In this document: piece by piece, positions 52,089 through 59,863 of the stretch
How positions within the stretch are numbered: position 1 is the first letter of the stretch
Layout of the letters: each line of letters begins with the position of its first letter
DNA from: QHXQ01 sp038322995
GTDB taxonomy: Bacteria > Acidobacteriota > Blastocatellia > Pyrinomonadales > Pyrinomonadaceae
NCBI GenBank assembly: GCA_038322995.1
Contig: JBBQGM010000002.1
Span: 1-64,000, forward strand
Reading direction: 5' to 3'
DNA: 64,000 nt
The notes under the pieces: generated by a model
Seen by the model: only the letters and a program-made list of their open reading frames with translations
Database searches by the model: none
Told to the model about the DNA's origin: nothing
Position numbers and translations under genes: made by a program

Positions 52089-52958
52089 ATGGAAAAACGC
52101 CACATCCTGATCGTGGATGCCAACGAGGAACTGCGCACACCGCTGGCGCAGGTCTTGCGCGATCTGGGCCACGAAGTCGTCGCCACCGGCAATCGCGACG
52201 AGGCGCTCGCGCGCGAAGACCTGGAAGATTTTGATCTCGTCATCAGCGATCTGACCGACGACGCCGAAGGCGGCATCCAGGTCTTGAGCGAGGTGAAGCG
52301 CAAAAGCTTACTCGTGCCCGTCGTCGTCTCGTCCGCGGAGGCGCAGCCGCACGGCATCATCAAGGCGTTCAAACTCGGCTCGGCCAACTTCCTGCGCCGC
52401 CCTTACGATCACGAAGAGTTGCGCGCTATCGTCGAAAAGACGCTCTCGTATAAACTGCGCTTTGTTGAAGACGTGAAGGTGCTGCCGTTTGTGCATGAGA
52501 AGATCGAGTTCGAGTTGCCGAGCGATCTCTCGTTGATGAACGGCGTGCTGCATTATCTGCACGAGCGCGTGGTGCAGCTCGGGCTGGTCAACCCGGAACG
52601 CTCGAACCTGTTCATCGCGCTTGACGAAGCATTTGTCAACGCTGTCAAGCACGGCAATAAGTACGACACGAATAAACTCGTGCGCATCACCGCCGACCTC
52701 TCGGCCAAAGAAGCGCGCTTCACTATTGAGGATGAAGGCGAAGGCTTCGAGGTGACTAAGATTCCCGACCCTTGCGATCCTGCCAACTTGTTCAAGACTT
52801 CGGGCCGCGGCGTGCTGCTCATTTACAACATCATGGACGAGGTCAGGTACAATGAGCGCGGCAATCGTCTGACGATGGTCAAACGCCCCGATGAGACGCT
52901 CGACAAGAAGCTGATTGACTCGTTCACGCCTGATGACAAGCGCACCGGCAACGGCTGA
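52089..52958 (+). CDS. receiver-domain protein with HATPase (RsbW-like) output
   Basis: This 289-residue protein joins a response-regulator receiver (about 1-120) to a GHKL ATP-binding domain (about 140-265). The receiver has Asp10 and the phosphorylation site Asp54 (LVISDLTDD), but the conserved lysine before proline is Arg104 (NFLRRPYDHEE). The ATPase part has an N-box with Asn184 in DEAFVNAVKHGNKYD, FTIEDEGEGFEVTKIPDP and TSGRGVLLIYNIMDEV, as in anti-sigma kinases RsbW/SpoIIAB. It may therefore phosphorylate a STAS protein or bind a sigma factor when the receiver is switched. It is the first gene of a plus-strand envelope operon. Confidence 0.9.
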   Translation: MEKRHILIVDANEELRTPLAQVLRDLGHEVVATGNRDEALAREDLEDFDLVISDLTDDAEGGIQVLSEVKRKSLLVPVVVSSAEAQPHGIIKAFKLGSANFLRRPYDHEELRAIVEKTLSYKLRFVEDVKVLPFVHEKIEFELPSDLSLMNGVLHYLHERVVQLGLVNPERSNLFIALDEAFVNAVKHGNKYDTNKLVRITADLSAKEARFTIEDEGEGFEVTKIPDPCDPANLFKTSGRGVLLIYNIMDEVRYNERGNRLTMVKRPDETLDKKLIDSFTPDDKRTGNG

Positions 52959-54531
52959 CGCTGCTGCGCCAGATCACGCGCCCGACGCTTTAACATTGCG
53001 GCGCGCGTGGCGCTGGTGGCTCCCGCCCGCGCTCCTCGCCTTCCTGCTCACACTATTATTCGTCGATCCGTTCGCCGGCGATTGGGACGCGCTCGACTAT
53101 GCCATCCTTGCGCTGCGCGGTGCGCCCTCCTCGATGCTCTTCGGGCGCACGCTCTTCATTCTCACGAACCACTACGCCTACTGCCTCGCCCACGCACTGT
53201 TCGGTTTACAACCTGAGCATGCCTATCTGCTCTTCAAGTACATGGTCGTCGGCGAAAGCCCGCTCGCCATCGTCGGTATGTGGGCGTTGGCGCGGCGTTT
53301 GACGCATGATGTGCGCGCGGCGACTGTCGCCGCGCTCATGCTCGCGCTCTCGCCCTTTTACATTGTCTATGGCGGGCAGGCGATGACCGAGATTCCCTCA
53401 ATCCTGCTACTCACGGTCGGTCTCGCGCTGCACCTGCGCGGCATACAGCACAGACGTTGGTCGCTGATACTTGTCAGCGCAGCCCTGCTCGGCCTGGGCG
53501 TCAACGTGCGCGAGTCGGTCGCGCTCTACGGTCTCTGGCTTGCCCTCGCGCCGTTCATCTACCGCTGGAAACTTGACGCGCGCACGCTCGTGTTGACGGC
53601 CGCCGCTTGCGCGCTCTTCCTCGTCTGCGCGTTGGGGCCGTTTGCGCTGCTTTATCTGGGCGACCTCGGCGGCTATCGTGCGTCGTGGTATGGCTGGGTC
53701 GCCTCGATGAATATGGAAGAGGCCGTGCATCCGGTCACGCTCTTTAACTTTCTGCCGCTCGCGTTCTTCTTCTTCATTGCCGCGCCCGTCGCGTTCATCA
53801 TGCTGCTGCCGGCGGCGCACCGCGAGTGGCGCACGCGCGGTTTCTCGCCTTTGCTCGCGCTCGCGCTCATCGGTCTCTGCGCCAACCTGCTGCTCATCAC
53901 GCACTACAGCACGGTCATCAACGGGCGTTATCAACTGACCGGCCTGCCAGGCATCATCCCGCTCGTCGCTGTTTATCTATTACGTCGCGCGCAGGCACGC
54001 ACGGGCAACGCCCGCCGCGCCTTGCGCCGCGTCATTGTCATTGTCAGCGTGGGTGCGCTCCTCATCGGCGCGGCCTGCTTACCGTTCGCGGGGCCGACGC
54101 TGCGGAGTCACGGCATCACGAAAGAATATCGCGCGCGGCTGGCCGCGTTGCCGGCTGATGCGGTGCTGATGGCGGGCGGGCAGACCGTCGCGGTCACTTA
54201 TTATCGCGGTCTCAACCTCGGCCATTGGGACGCGATTGGCACGGGCGGCGGTTGGCCCGGCGCGCGGCTGCCTGTTGTGCTTGACGATTACTTGCGCGCG
54301 GGCCGGCGCGTCTTCGTGGACACGGACGAGCGGCTGTGGTTCACGGATACATGGCGCGGCGAGGAGACGCGCGAGTTGGCCGCGCTGGCCGGGCGTTATC
54401 GTTTCCGCCGCGTCACGGATACGATCTACGAAATCCGCCCAGGCACGGACGAGACGGCGCACGACGAACCGCCGTTCCGGCGTCTGCTCGACAAGCCCGC
54501 CTCCAAACTGCGCAACCTGCTCAAGCGTTGA
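52933..54531 (+). CDS. GT39/PMT-type membrane glycosyltransferase
   Basis: This protein of about 532 residues has around ten membrane helices (for example WWLPPALLAFLLTLLFV and LFLVCALGPFALLYLGDL) and a C-terminal soluble domain of about 120 residues. The first outer loop contains PFAGDWDALDYAILAL, in the place of the acidic catalytic loop of GT-C enzymes, and SPFYIVYGGQAMTEIPS matches the second conserved loop. These enzymes move sugars from polyprenyl-phosphate carriers to lipid A, proteins or wall polymers. The ATG at 52933 gives a 26-base overlap with the preceding gene. Its stop overlaps the permease start by one base. Confidence 0.8.
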   Translation: MTSAPATADAAAPDHAPDALTLRRAWRWWLPPALLAFLLTLLFVDPFAGDWDALDYAILALRGAPSSMLFGRTLFILTNHYAYCLAHALFGLQPEHAYLLFKYMVVGESPLAIVGMWALARRLTHDVRAATVAALMLALSPFYIVYGGQAMTEIPSILLLTVGLALHLRGIQHRRWSLILVSAALLGLGVNVRESVALYGLWLALAPFIYRWKLDARTLVLTAAACALFLVCALGPFALLYLGDLGGYRASWYGWVASMNMEEAVHPVTLFNFLPLAFFFFIAAPVAFIMLLPAAHREWRTRGFSPLLALALIGLCANLLLITHYSTVINGRYQLTGLPGIIPLVAVYLLRRAQARTGNARRALRRVIVIVSVGALLIGAACLPFAGPTLRSHGITKEYRARLAALPADAVLMAGGQTVAVTYYRGLNLGHWDAIGTGGGWPGARLPVVLDDYLRAGRRVFVDTDERLWFTDTWRGEETRELAALAGRYRFRRVTDTIYEIRPGTDETAHDEPPFRRLLDKPASKLRNLLKR

Positions 54532-55799
54532 TGCCCTACGAACTTTTTCTGGCCCTGCGTTATCTCACGGCCCGCCGGCGCGGGCGCGCAGGCGCGCGCG
54601 TGACGGCCATCGCCGCGCTCGTCGGCATTGCGTGCGGCGTGGCCGCGCTCATCATCGCTATGGCTCTCGCCAACGGTTTCCGCGACGAACTGCGCGACAA
54701 AATCCTGCGCGGCACCGCGCACATCACACTGACGCGCGCCGACGGGCAAGCGATCAAGGACTGGCCCACGCTCGTCATGCGCCTGCGTGCCCTGCCTGAC
54801 ATCACCGACGCCGCGCCGACCACTTACACCGGCGCGCTCCTCTCCGGCCCCGACAGCGCGGCCTACACGATCTTGCGCGGCGTTGCGCCCGACCCGACAC
54901 GCACACGCGCAGAAATCCAACGCACACTCATCGCAGGCGACGGCGCGCCCGTGGTGCGTGCTACGCCAAACAATAAAACAACGAGGGCAGACGAAGCGCC
55001 GCCGGTTGAATTGCTCATCGGCGCGGAATTGGCGACACGCACGGGCCTGCAACGTGTTGGCGACGAGGGCTGGTTGATCACAGGCGAGCGCACGCCGTTG
55101 CCACCCGGTCTTGTGCCGAGCGCGCGGCGCGTACGCATCGCGGGCATCTTTCGCACAGGGCTTTATGAGTTCGATTCGTCGTGGGTTTATCTCGCGCTCG
55201 CCGACGCCGTCAGTTTCAGCGATGCGCCGACGGGCAGCGCGCCGGTCATCAGTCTTGAGACGGCGGACATCTATCGCGCGCCGGAGATCGCAACGCGCGT
55301 GCGCGCCAGCCTGGGCGCGCAATTCACGCTGGTTGACTGGCAGGCAGCGAACCGGCCGCTCTTCGCCGCGCTCGCGTTGGAGCGCCGGATGGTGGGCTTG
55401 ATCATCACGCTAATCCTTTTTGTCGCGGCGTTGAACATCACGACGACGCTCGTGCTGGTCGTCGTCGAGCGCCGCGCGGATATTGCCATCCTCGGCGCGC
55501 TTGGCGCACGCGCACGCAGTATCATGCTCATCTTCGTGCTGGAAGGCGCGGCGGTGGGCGCAGTCGGCGCATTAGCAGGTGCGGCGCTTGGTCTTTTGGC
55601 GTGCTTCATCGGAGATCGTTACCAATTGGTGCAACTGCCGGCCGAAGTTTATTCGTTGACAGCGATCCCGTTCCATCCGCACACGGGCGAAACGCTGCTC
55701 GTCGCCCTCGGCGCGTTTGCTATCTGCCTGCTCGCCACGCTCTATCCGGCGCGCACGGCCGCCCGCCTGCGCCCCGCCGAGGCTTTGCGTTACGAATGA
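54531..55799 (+). CDS. LolC/E-type ABC transporter permease
   Basis: This 422-residue permease has the FtsX/LolCE topology: one N-terminal helix (about 26-48, VTAIAALVGIACGVAALIIAMA), a periplasmic MacB_PCD-like domain (about 50-265), then three helices (290-312, 338-365, 383-405) in the FtsX domain. The start MPYELFLALRYL and SIMLIFVLEGAAVGAVGALAG are typical of LolC/LolE. In the family it releases lipoproteins from the inner membrane to LolA. The ATG at 54531 overlaps the previous stop by one base (TGATG). Only one permease gene is present, pointing to a homodimeric LolF-like arrangement with the ATPase at 56257. Confidence 0.88.
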   Translation: MPYELFLALRYLTARRRGRAGARVTAIAALVGIACGVAALIIAMALANGFRDELRDKILRGTAHITLTRADGQAIKDWPTLVMRLRALPDITDAAPTTYTGALLSGPDSAAYTILRGVAPDPTRTRAEIQRTLIAGDGAPVVRATPNNKTTRADEAPPVELLIGAELATRTGLQRVGDEGWLITGERTPLPPGLVPSARRVRIAGIFRTGLYEFDSSWVYLALADAVSFSDAPTGSAPVISLETADIYRAPEIATRVRASLGAQFTLVDWQAANRPLFAALALERRMVGLIITLILFVAALNITTTLVLVVVERRADIAILGALGARARSIMLIFVLEGAAVGAVGALAGAALGLLACFIGDRYQLVQLPAEVYSLTAIPFHPHTGETLLVALGAFAICLLATLYPARTAARLRPAEALRYE

Positions 55800-55841
55800 C
55801 GGCAGGCTGCGCTCCTGCTTGGCTACTTATTGGAGACCCAT

Positions 55842-56276
55842 GTGATCGACCCACACACCGGCGCGATTGAGATCGCAACGGAGCGGTTGCTGCTTAGTGC
55901 GAGCTTGAGCCGAGCCGAATTTTTGGCCGCGCCGCTTGGCGCGCACGCTAAAGTCTCTGTGCGCAACGAGCCGTATTGCTCCTTCGTGCTGGGCCCGCAC
56001 GAGTTGGCTGGCCAACTGTTCAGCGTCGTGCTTTATTTCCACGGCGCACAGTTGTGGCAAGTGGAGCTATCAGCGCACGATGGTGGGTTGCGCGCCTCGT
56101 GGGATGATTGGAGTGAAGCGCAGGAGTTAGCGCGCAAACGGCTGCATGAGGCCTGGCTCAAACGCACGTTAGGCCGCGCGGGCGGCACGTATTCGTGGGG
56201 TATGGTCGAATCTGTATACGATCCGAAAGGCGGCGCTAGCAGCATCATCGTCAGATATGCAAATCCTGTCGGCTAA
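55842..56276 (+). CDS. unknown protein between Lol permease and ATPase
   Basis: This 144-residue protein starts at a GTG with TTGGAGA about ten bases upstream. It is mixed alpha/beta (ATERLLLSASLSRAEFLAAP, NEPYCSFVLGPHELAGQLFS, SVVLYFHGAQLWQVELSAH) with no signal peptide or helix. I recognise no family. Its last 20 bases overlap the start of the ATPase gene, so it belongs to the same translationally coupled unit. A role tied to lipoprotein transport is only inferred from position. Confidence 0.65.
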   Translation: MIDPHTGAIEIATERLLLSASLSRAEFLAAPLGAHAKVSVRNEPYCSFVLGPHELAGQLFSVVLYFHGAQLWQVELSAHDGGLRASWDDWSEAQELARKRLHEAWLKRTLGRAGGTYSWGMVESVYDPKGGASSIIVRYANPVG

Positions 56277-56988
56277 TAAGCAACTGCTATCAGTTATTGA
56301 TCTGCATAAATCTTATCCGTCGCCGACGGGCGGCGCGCTGGCGGTCTTGCGGGGTATTTCATTAACCGTGCGCGGCGGCGAGATGTTGGCGGTCGTGGGC
56401 GCGTCGGGGGCGGGCAAGTCAACGCTATTGCACGTGTTGGGCGGATTGGACGGGGCGGATGCGGGCGAGGTATGGCTGGGTGAACTTGAGCTATTGCGCG
56501 CGGGCGCGGCGCAGTTGACGCGCGTGCGCAACCGCGAGATCGGGTTCGTCTTTCAGTTTCATCATCTGTTGCCCGATCTGTCTGCGTTGGAGAACGTCGC
56601 GTTGCCGTTGCTGGTGGCGCGGACGAACGCACGGCAAGCGCGAAAGAGCGCAGCGGAGATGTTGACGAGCGTCAGCTTGCGTGAGCGCGCGGCGCATCGC
56701 ACGGGCGAATTGTCGGGCGGCGAACAGCAGCGCGTCGCGTTGGCCCGGGCGCTCGTGACGCGCCCGCGCCTCGTACTCGCGGACGAGCCGACCGGCAACC
56801 TTGATGCACGCACGGGCGCGGATGTGGGGACGCTATTGGCGCGCTTGTGCCGCGAACATGGCGCGGCGGCGATTATCGCTACGCACAACGAGCAACTGGC
56901 GCGGGCCTGCGACCGCGTCGTCTTGCTGCAAGACGGCCGGTTGCACGAACAACTGCCCGCAGACGCGACGGGCATGGCGACTGTCTAA
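56257..56988 (+). CDS. lolD: LolD-type ABC transporter ATPase
   Basis: This 243-residue ATPase has all ABC motifs: Walker A GASGAGKSTLLHVLGGL, Q-loop GFVFQFHHLLPDLSALEN, signature LSGGEQQRVALARAL, Walker B LVLADEPTGNLD and the switch histidine in IIATHNEQ. The phrases FQFHHLLPDL and ENVALPLL are characteristic of LolD. It would power the permease encoded at 54531. The gene overlaps the preceding orphan by 20 bases. Confidence 0.93.
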   Translation: MQILSANKQLLSVIDLHKSYPSPTGGALAVLRGISLTVRGGEMLAVVGASGAGKSTLLHVLGGLDGADAGEVWLGELELLRAGAAQLTRVRNREIGFVFQFHHLLPDLSALENVALPLLVARTNARQARKSAAEMLTSVSLRERAAHRTGELSGGEQQRVALARALVTRPRLVLADEPTGNLDARTGADVGTLLARLCREHGAAAIIATHNEQLARACDRVVLLQDGRLHEQLPADATGMATV

Positions 56989-57077
56989 CAGTCTTTCCGC
57001 CGCGCCGCCCGCGTATTTTCCTCGCGGCCTTGCGCGTTAAACTTGCCTGCCTCTTCTGCCTGTGCCTTGACATAGGT

Positions 57078-57083
57078 TATAAT
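57078..57083 (+). promoter_or_regulatory. -10-like TATAAT upstream of clpC
   Basis: A perfect TATAAT lies 84 bases before the clpC start. A TTGACA at 57067-57072 is far too close to act as its -35 box, and no good -35 stands at 16-18 bases, so the promoter call is weak. Confidence 0.35.
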
Positions 57084-57166
57084 GCGGGCGGGCGAACACG
57101 GCATCGGTTATCCTGACCGTGCCGCCGCCACATCAGACCAATAACAGTCATTACAGGCACGCTTTT

Positions 57167-59539
57167 ATGTTTGAACGCTACACGGAGAAAGCGCGGCGCG
57201 TTATCTTCTTCGCCCGCTACGAGGCTTCGCAGTTTGGTGCGCCCGCGATTGAGCCGGAACACTTGCTGCTCGGTCTCATGCGTGAAGACAAGACGCTGAC
57301 CGCACGTTTCCTGGCTCGCGCGCAGGCCTCGCTCGAATCGATCCGCAAAGAGATCGAGGGCCGTGCGCCGCTGCGCGAAAAGATTTCCACGAGTGTCGAA
57401 TTGCCGCTCGCGCCGGAGACGAAGCGCGTGTTGCAGTACGCGCACGAAGAGTCGGATCGGTTGCAGCACCGGCACATCGGCACGGAGCATTTACTGCTGG
57501 GTCTCTTGCGCGAAGAGCGTTCGATGGCGGCGGAGATTCTGTTCGAGCGCGGTTTGCGCCTGCCCGCCGTGCGTGAAGAGGTGGCGCGGGCGACGGGTTC
57601 CGATCCGCGCGCCGCGCAGAAGAAGGACACGCCGCACTTGGCCGAGTTCTCGCGCGACCTGACCGAAGACGCCGCCAACGACAAACTCGATCCGCTCGTC
57701 GGGCGCGAAGCCGAGATCGAGCGCGTGATTCAAATCCTCTGCCGCCGGACGAAGAATAATCCCGTGTTGATCGGCGAGCCGGGCGTAGGCAAGACCGCTA
57801 TCGTCGAAGGTCTCGCGCAAAAGATCGTGCGCGGCGAAGTGCCGTCGTTTTTAGAGAACAAGCGCATTTTGTCGCTCGATCTGTCGCTCATCGTCGCGGG
57901 CACGAAGTATCGCGGGCAGTTCGAGGAGCGGCTAAAGCAAATCATGCGCGAGTTGATCGAGAATCCGCAGTACGTCGTCTTCATTGACGAACTGCACACG
58001 CTCGTCGGCGCAGGTTCGGCCGAAGGCTCGCTCGACGCGGCGAACATTTTGAAGCCGGCGCTCTCGCGCGGTGAAATCCAATGTATCGGCGCGACCACGC
58101 CGGCCGAGTTTCGCAAGTCCATTGAGAAGGACAGATCGCTTGAGCGGCGTTTCCAATCGGTGAAAGTCCCGCCGCCATCGGAAGAGGAAGCGGTCAGCAT
58201 TCTCGAAGGCGTGCGCGAGCGGTACGAGGCGTTTCATCAGGTGCGTTACACGGAGGACGCTATCGAAGCGGCCGTGCAGCAGTCGAACCGTTATATCCCC
58301 GACCGGTTTCTGCCGGACAAGGCGATTGACGTGATTGACGAAGCGGGTGCGCGCGTCAAACTCCGCGTGCGCCGCGAGTCCTCCGGCCGCGACCTGCTCA
58401 CTGACGAGCGCATCGGGCGCGCGGCTTATCAACTTGATAGTTTGCCGGGCGCGCGGCTGACGGAAGAGGACGACGTGCTGCTGGCCGCCGCCGTCACGCG
58501 CGAGGACGTGGAGGACGTGATCGCGCGCTGGACGGGCATCCCTGTCACGTCGCTGAAGGAAGAAGAACAGCAGAAGCTCTTGCGCATCGAAGTGGAATTG
58601 CACCATCGCGTCGTCGCGCAGCGGCCGGCCATCTCCGCGCTGGCGCGCTCAATCCGTCGTTCGCGCGCGGGGCTGAAGAGTCCGCAGCGGCCCGTCGGTT
58701 CATTCCTGTTCCTCGGCCCGACGGGCGTGGGCAAGACGGAAGTGGCGCGCTCGCTGGCTGAGTTTCTGTTCGGCGCGGAGCGGGCGCTCGTGCGCTTTGA
58801 CATGTCGGAGTTTATGGAAAAACACTCGGTCTCGAAACTGATCGGCTCGCCCCCCGGCTACGTCGGGCACGAAGAAGGCGGACAGTTGACCGAGCGCATC
58901 AAGCGTGCGCCTTATTCAGTGCTGCTCTTCGACGAGATCGAGAAAGCGCACCCCGACATTTTCAACGTGCTATTGCAAGTGTTCGAGGACGGCATTTTGA
59001 CGGACGCGCTCGGCAACACGATTGATTTCAAGAACACGATCATTATCATGACCTCGAACATCGGCGCGCGGTTCATCCAGAAGCGCGGCACGATGGGCTT
59101 TCAGGCCACGCCCGCCGACACGCGCGAGAAGGTGGAAGAGATGGTCATGGCCACCGTGCGCCAGACGTTCAACCCGGAGTTCATCAACCGGCTTGATGAG
59201 ATCATCATCTTCGATCAGTTGCTTGAGGAAGAGTTGCTGGAAATCGTCGGCCTGCAAGTCGAACTGTTGAACCGGACGCTCCGCAGTAAGGGCCTGGAAA
59301 TACGTCTGACCGACGAGGCGAAGCAGTGGATCGTCACCAAGACCTGCGCGGATCGCTCCTACGGCGCGCGCCCGTTGCGCCGCGCGCTGCAAAAATATGT
59401 CGAAGACCCGCTCTCCGAGGCGCTGATACAAGGTGAGCTGGCGGGCGCGGCGCTCGTCGAGGTTTACGCGGACGCGGGCAGCTTGAGTCACCGCTCGCTC
59501 AGCGTCGAAGAGTTGGGCGACGAACTGCTGATTCATTAG
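57167..59539 (+). CDS. clpC: Clp ATPase, ClpC-like
   Basis: This 790-residue AAA+ unfoldase has an N-terminal Clp_N double repeat (FTEKARRVIFFARYEASQFG-like start and EHLLLGLLREER), then two AAA+ domains. The first has GEPGVGKTAIVEGLA with VVFIDELHTLVGAGSAEG; the second has GPTGVGKTEVARSLAEFLFG and VLLFDEIEKAHPDIFNVLL. The middle region is short, close to ClpC in size but without an obvious full UVR motif, so ClpA-like is a second reading. It would feed proteins to ClpP. The ATG at 57167 is used because the frame upstream is in the leader. Confidence 0.92.
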   Translation: MFERYTEKARRVIFFARYEASQFGAPAIEPEHLLLGLMREDKTLTARFLARAQASLESIRKEIEGRAPLREKISTSVELPLAPETKRVLQYAHEESDRLQHRHIGTEHLLLGLLREERSMAAEILFERGLRLPAVREEVARATGSDPRAAQKKDTPHLAEFSRDLTEDAANDKLDPLVGREAEIERVIQILCRRTKNNPVLIGEPGVGKTAIVEGLAQKIVRGEVPSFLENKRILSLDLSLIVAGTKYRGQFEERLKQIMRELIENPQYVVFIDELHTLVGAGSAEGSLDAANILKPALSRGEIQCIGATTPAEFRKSIEKDRSLERRFQSVKVPPPSEEEAVSILEGVRERYEAFHQVRYTEDAIEAAVQQSNRYIPDRFLPDKAIDVIDEAGARVKLRVRRESSGRDLLTDERIGRAAYQLDSLPGARLTEEDDVLLAAAVTREDVEDVIARWTGIPVTSLKEEEQQKLLRIEVELHHRVVAQRPAISALARSIRRSRAGLKSPQRPVGSFLFLGPTGVGKTEVARSLAEFLFGAERALVRFDMSEFMEKHSVSKLIGSPPGYVGHEEGGQLTERIKRAPYSVLLFDEIEKAHPDIFNVLLQVFEDGILTDALGNTIDFKNTIIIMTSNIGARFIQKRGTMGFQATPADTREKVEEMVMATVRQTFNPEFINRLDEIIIFDQLLEEELLEIVGLQVELLNRTLRSKGLEIRLTDEAKQWIVTKTCADRSYGARPLRRALQKYVEDPLSEALIQGELAGAALVEVYADAGSLSHRSLSVEELGDELLIH

Positions 59540-59562
59540 GCTAAAGGGCAACAAGCAGACCA

Positions 59563-59641
59563 CAAAGGGCCAAAGTTGCGCGCCGGAACGGGCGGGAAGA
59601 GCAAATCTTTTCCGGGTTTCGGCGACAACTTTTGCCCTTTG
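59563..59641. repeat. word-repeat hairpin (CAAAGGGCCAAAGTTG type)
   Basis: The 16-base arms 59563-59578 and 59626-59641 pair with one mismatch, and further GCCTTTTGC words continue on the right side up to about 59664. Confidence 0.75.
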
Positions 59642-59645
59642 CCTT

Positions 59646-59675
59646 TTGCAGTTTGGCTTTTGCCTTCTCTATAAT
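59646..59675 (+). promoter_or_regulatory. promoter for bamA at the edge of a repeat hairpin
   Basis: TATAAT at 59670-59675 is perfect. The best -35 at 18 bases is TTGCAG (59646-59651), which lies in the word-repeat arm extension. The leader to the bamA ATG is about 180 bases. Confidence 0.45.
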
Positions 59676-59863
59676 GTGCGCCTTTGCATGCGCGCGGGCT
59701 GGCAACCGTCTTGTGGCGGGGCTGAATCAAAGTGCCACCAGACAAAAGCGGGGCGACCGGCTCTCAGCGGCGCGGCCCGGACAAGCAAGTAACGCGGGGG
59801 ATTTTCGTTTTCCTACTTACCGAAGTCTGCATTCTTCAATCGGCTTTGAGGCAACAAGCAATT

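Larger units (their letters stand above)
59540..59863. other. 324-base spacer between clpC and bamA
   Basis: It holds a word-repeat hairpin (59563-59641) and a perfect TATAAT (59670-59675) for bamA. A weak ribosome-binding region precedes the bamA ATG. No further gene is supported. Confidence 0.6.

Noticed and set aside
57067..57083. TTGACA followed closely by TATAAT upstream of clpC as a full promoter.
   Set aside because: The gap is only five bases, so the two boxes cannot be used together; only the -10-like box was kept with low confidence.
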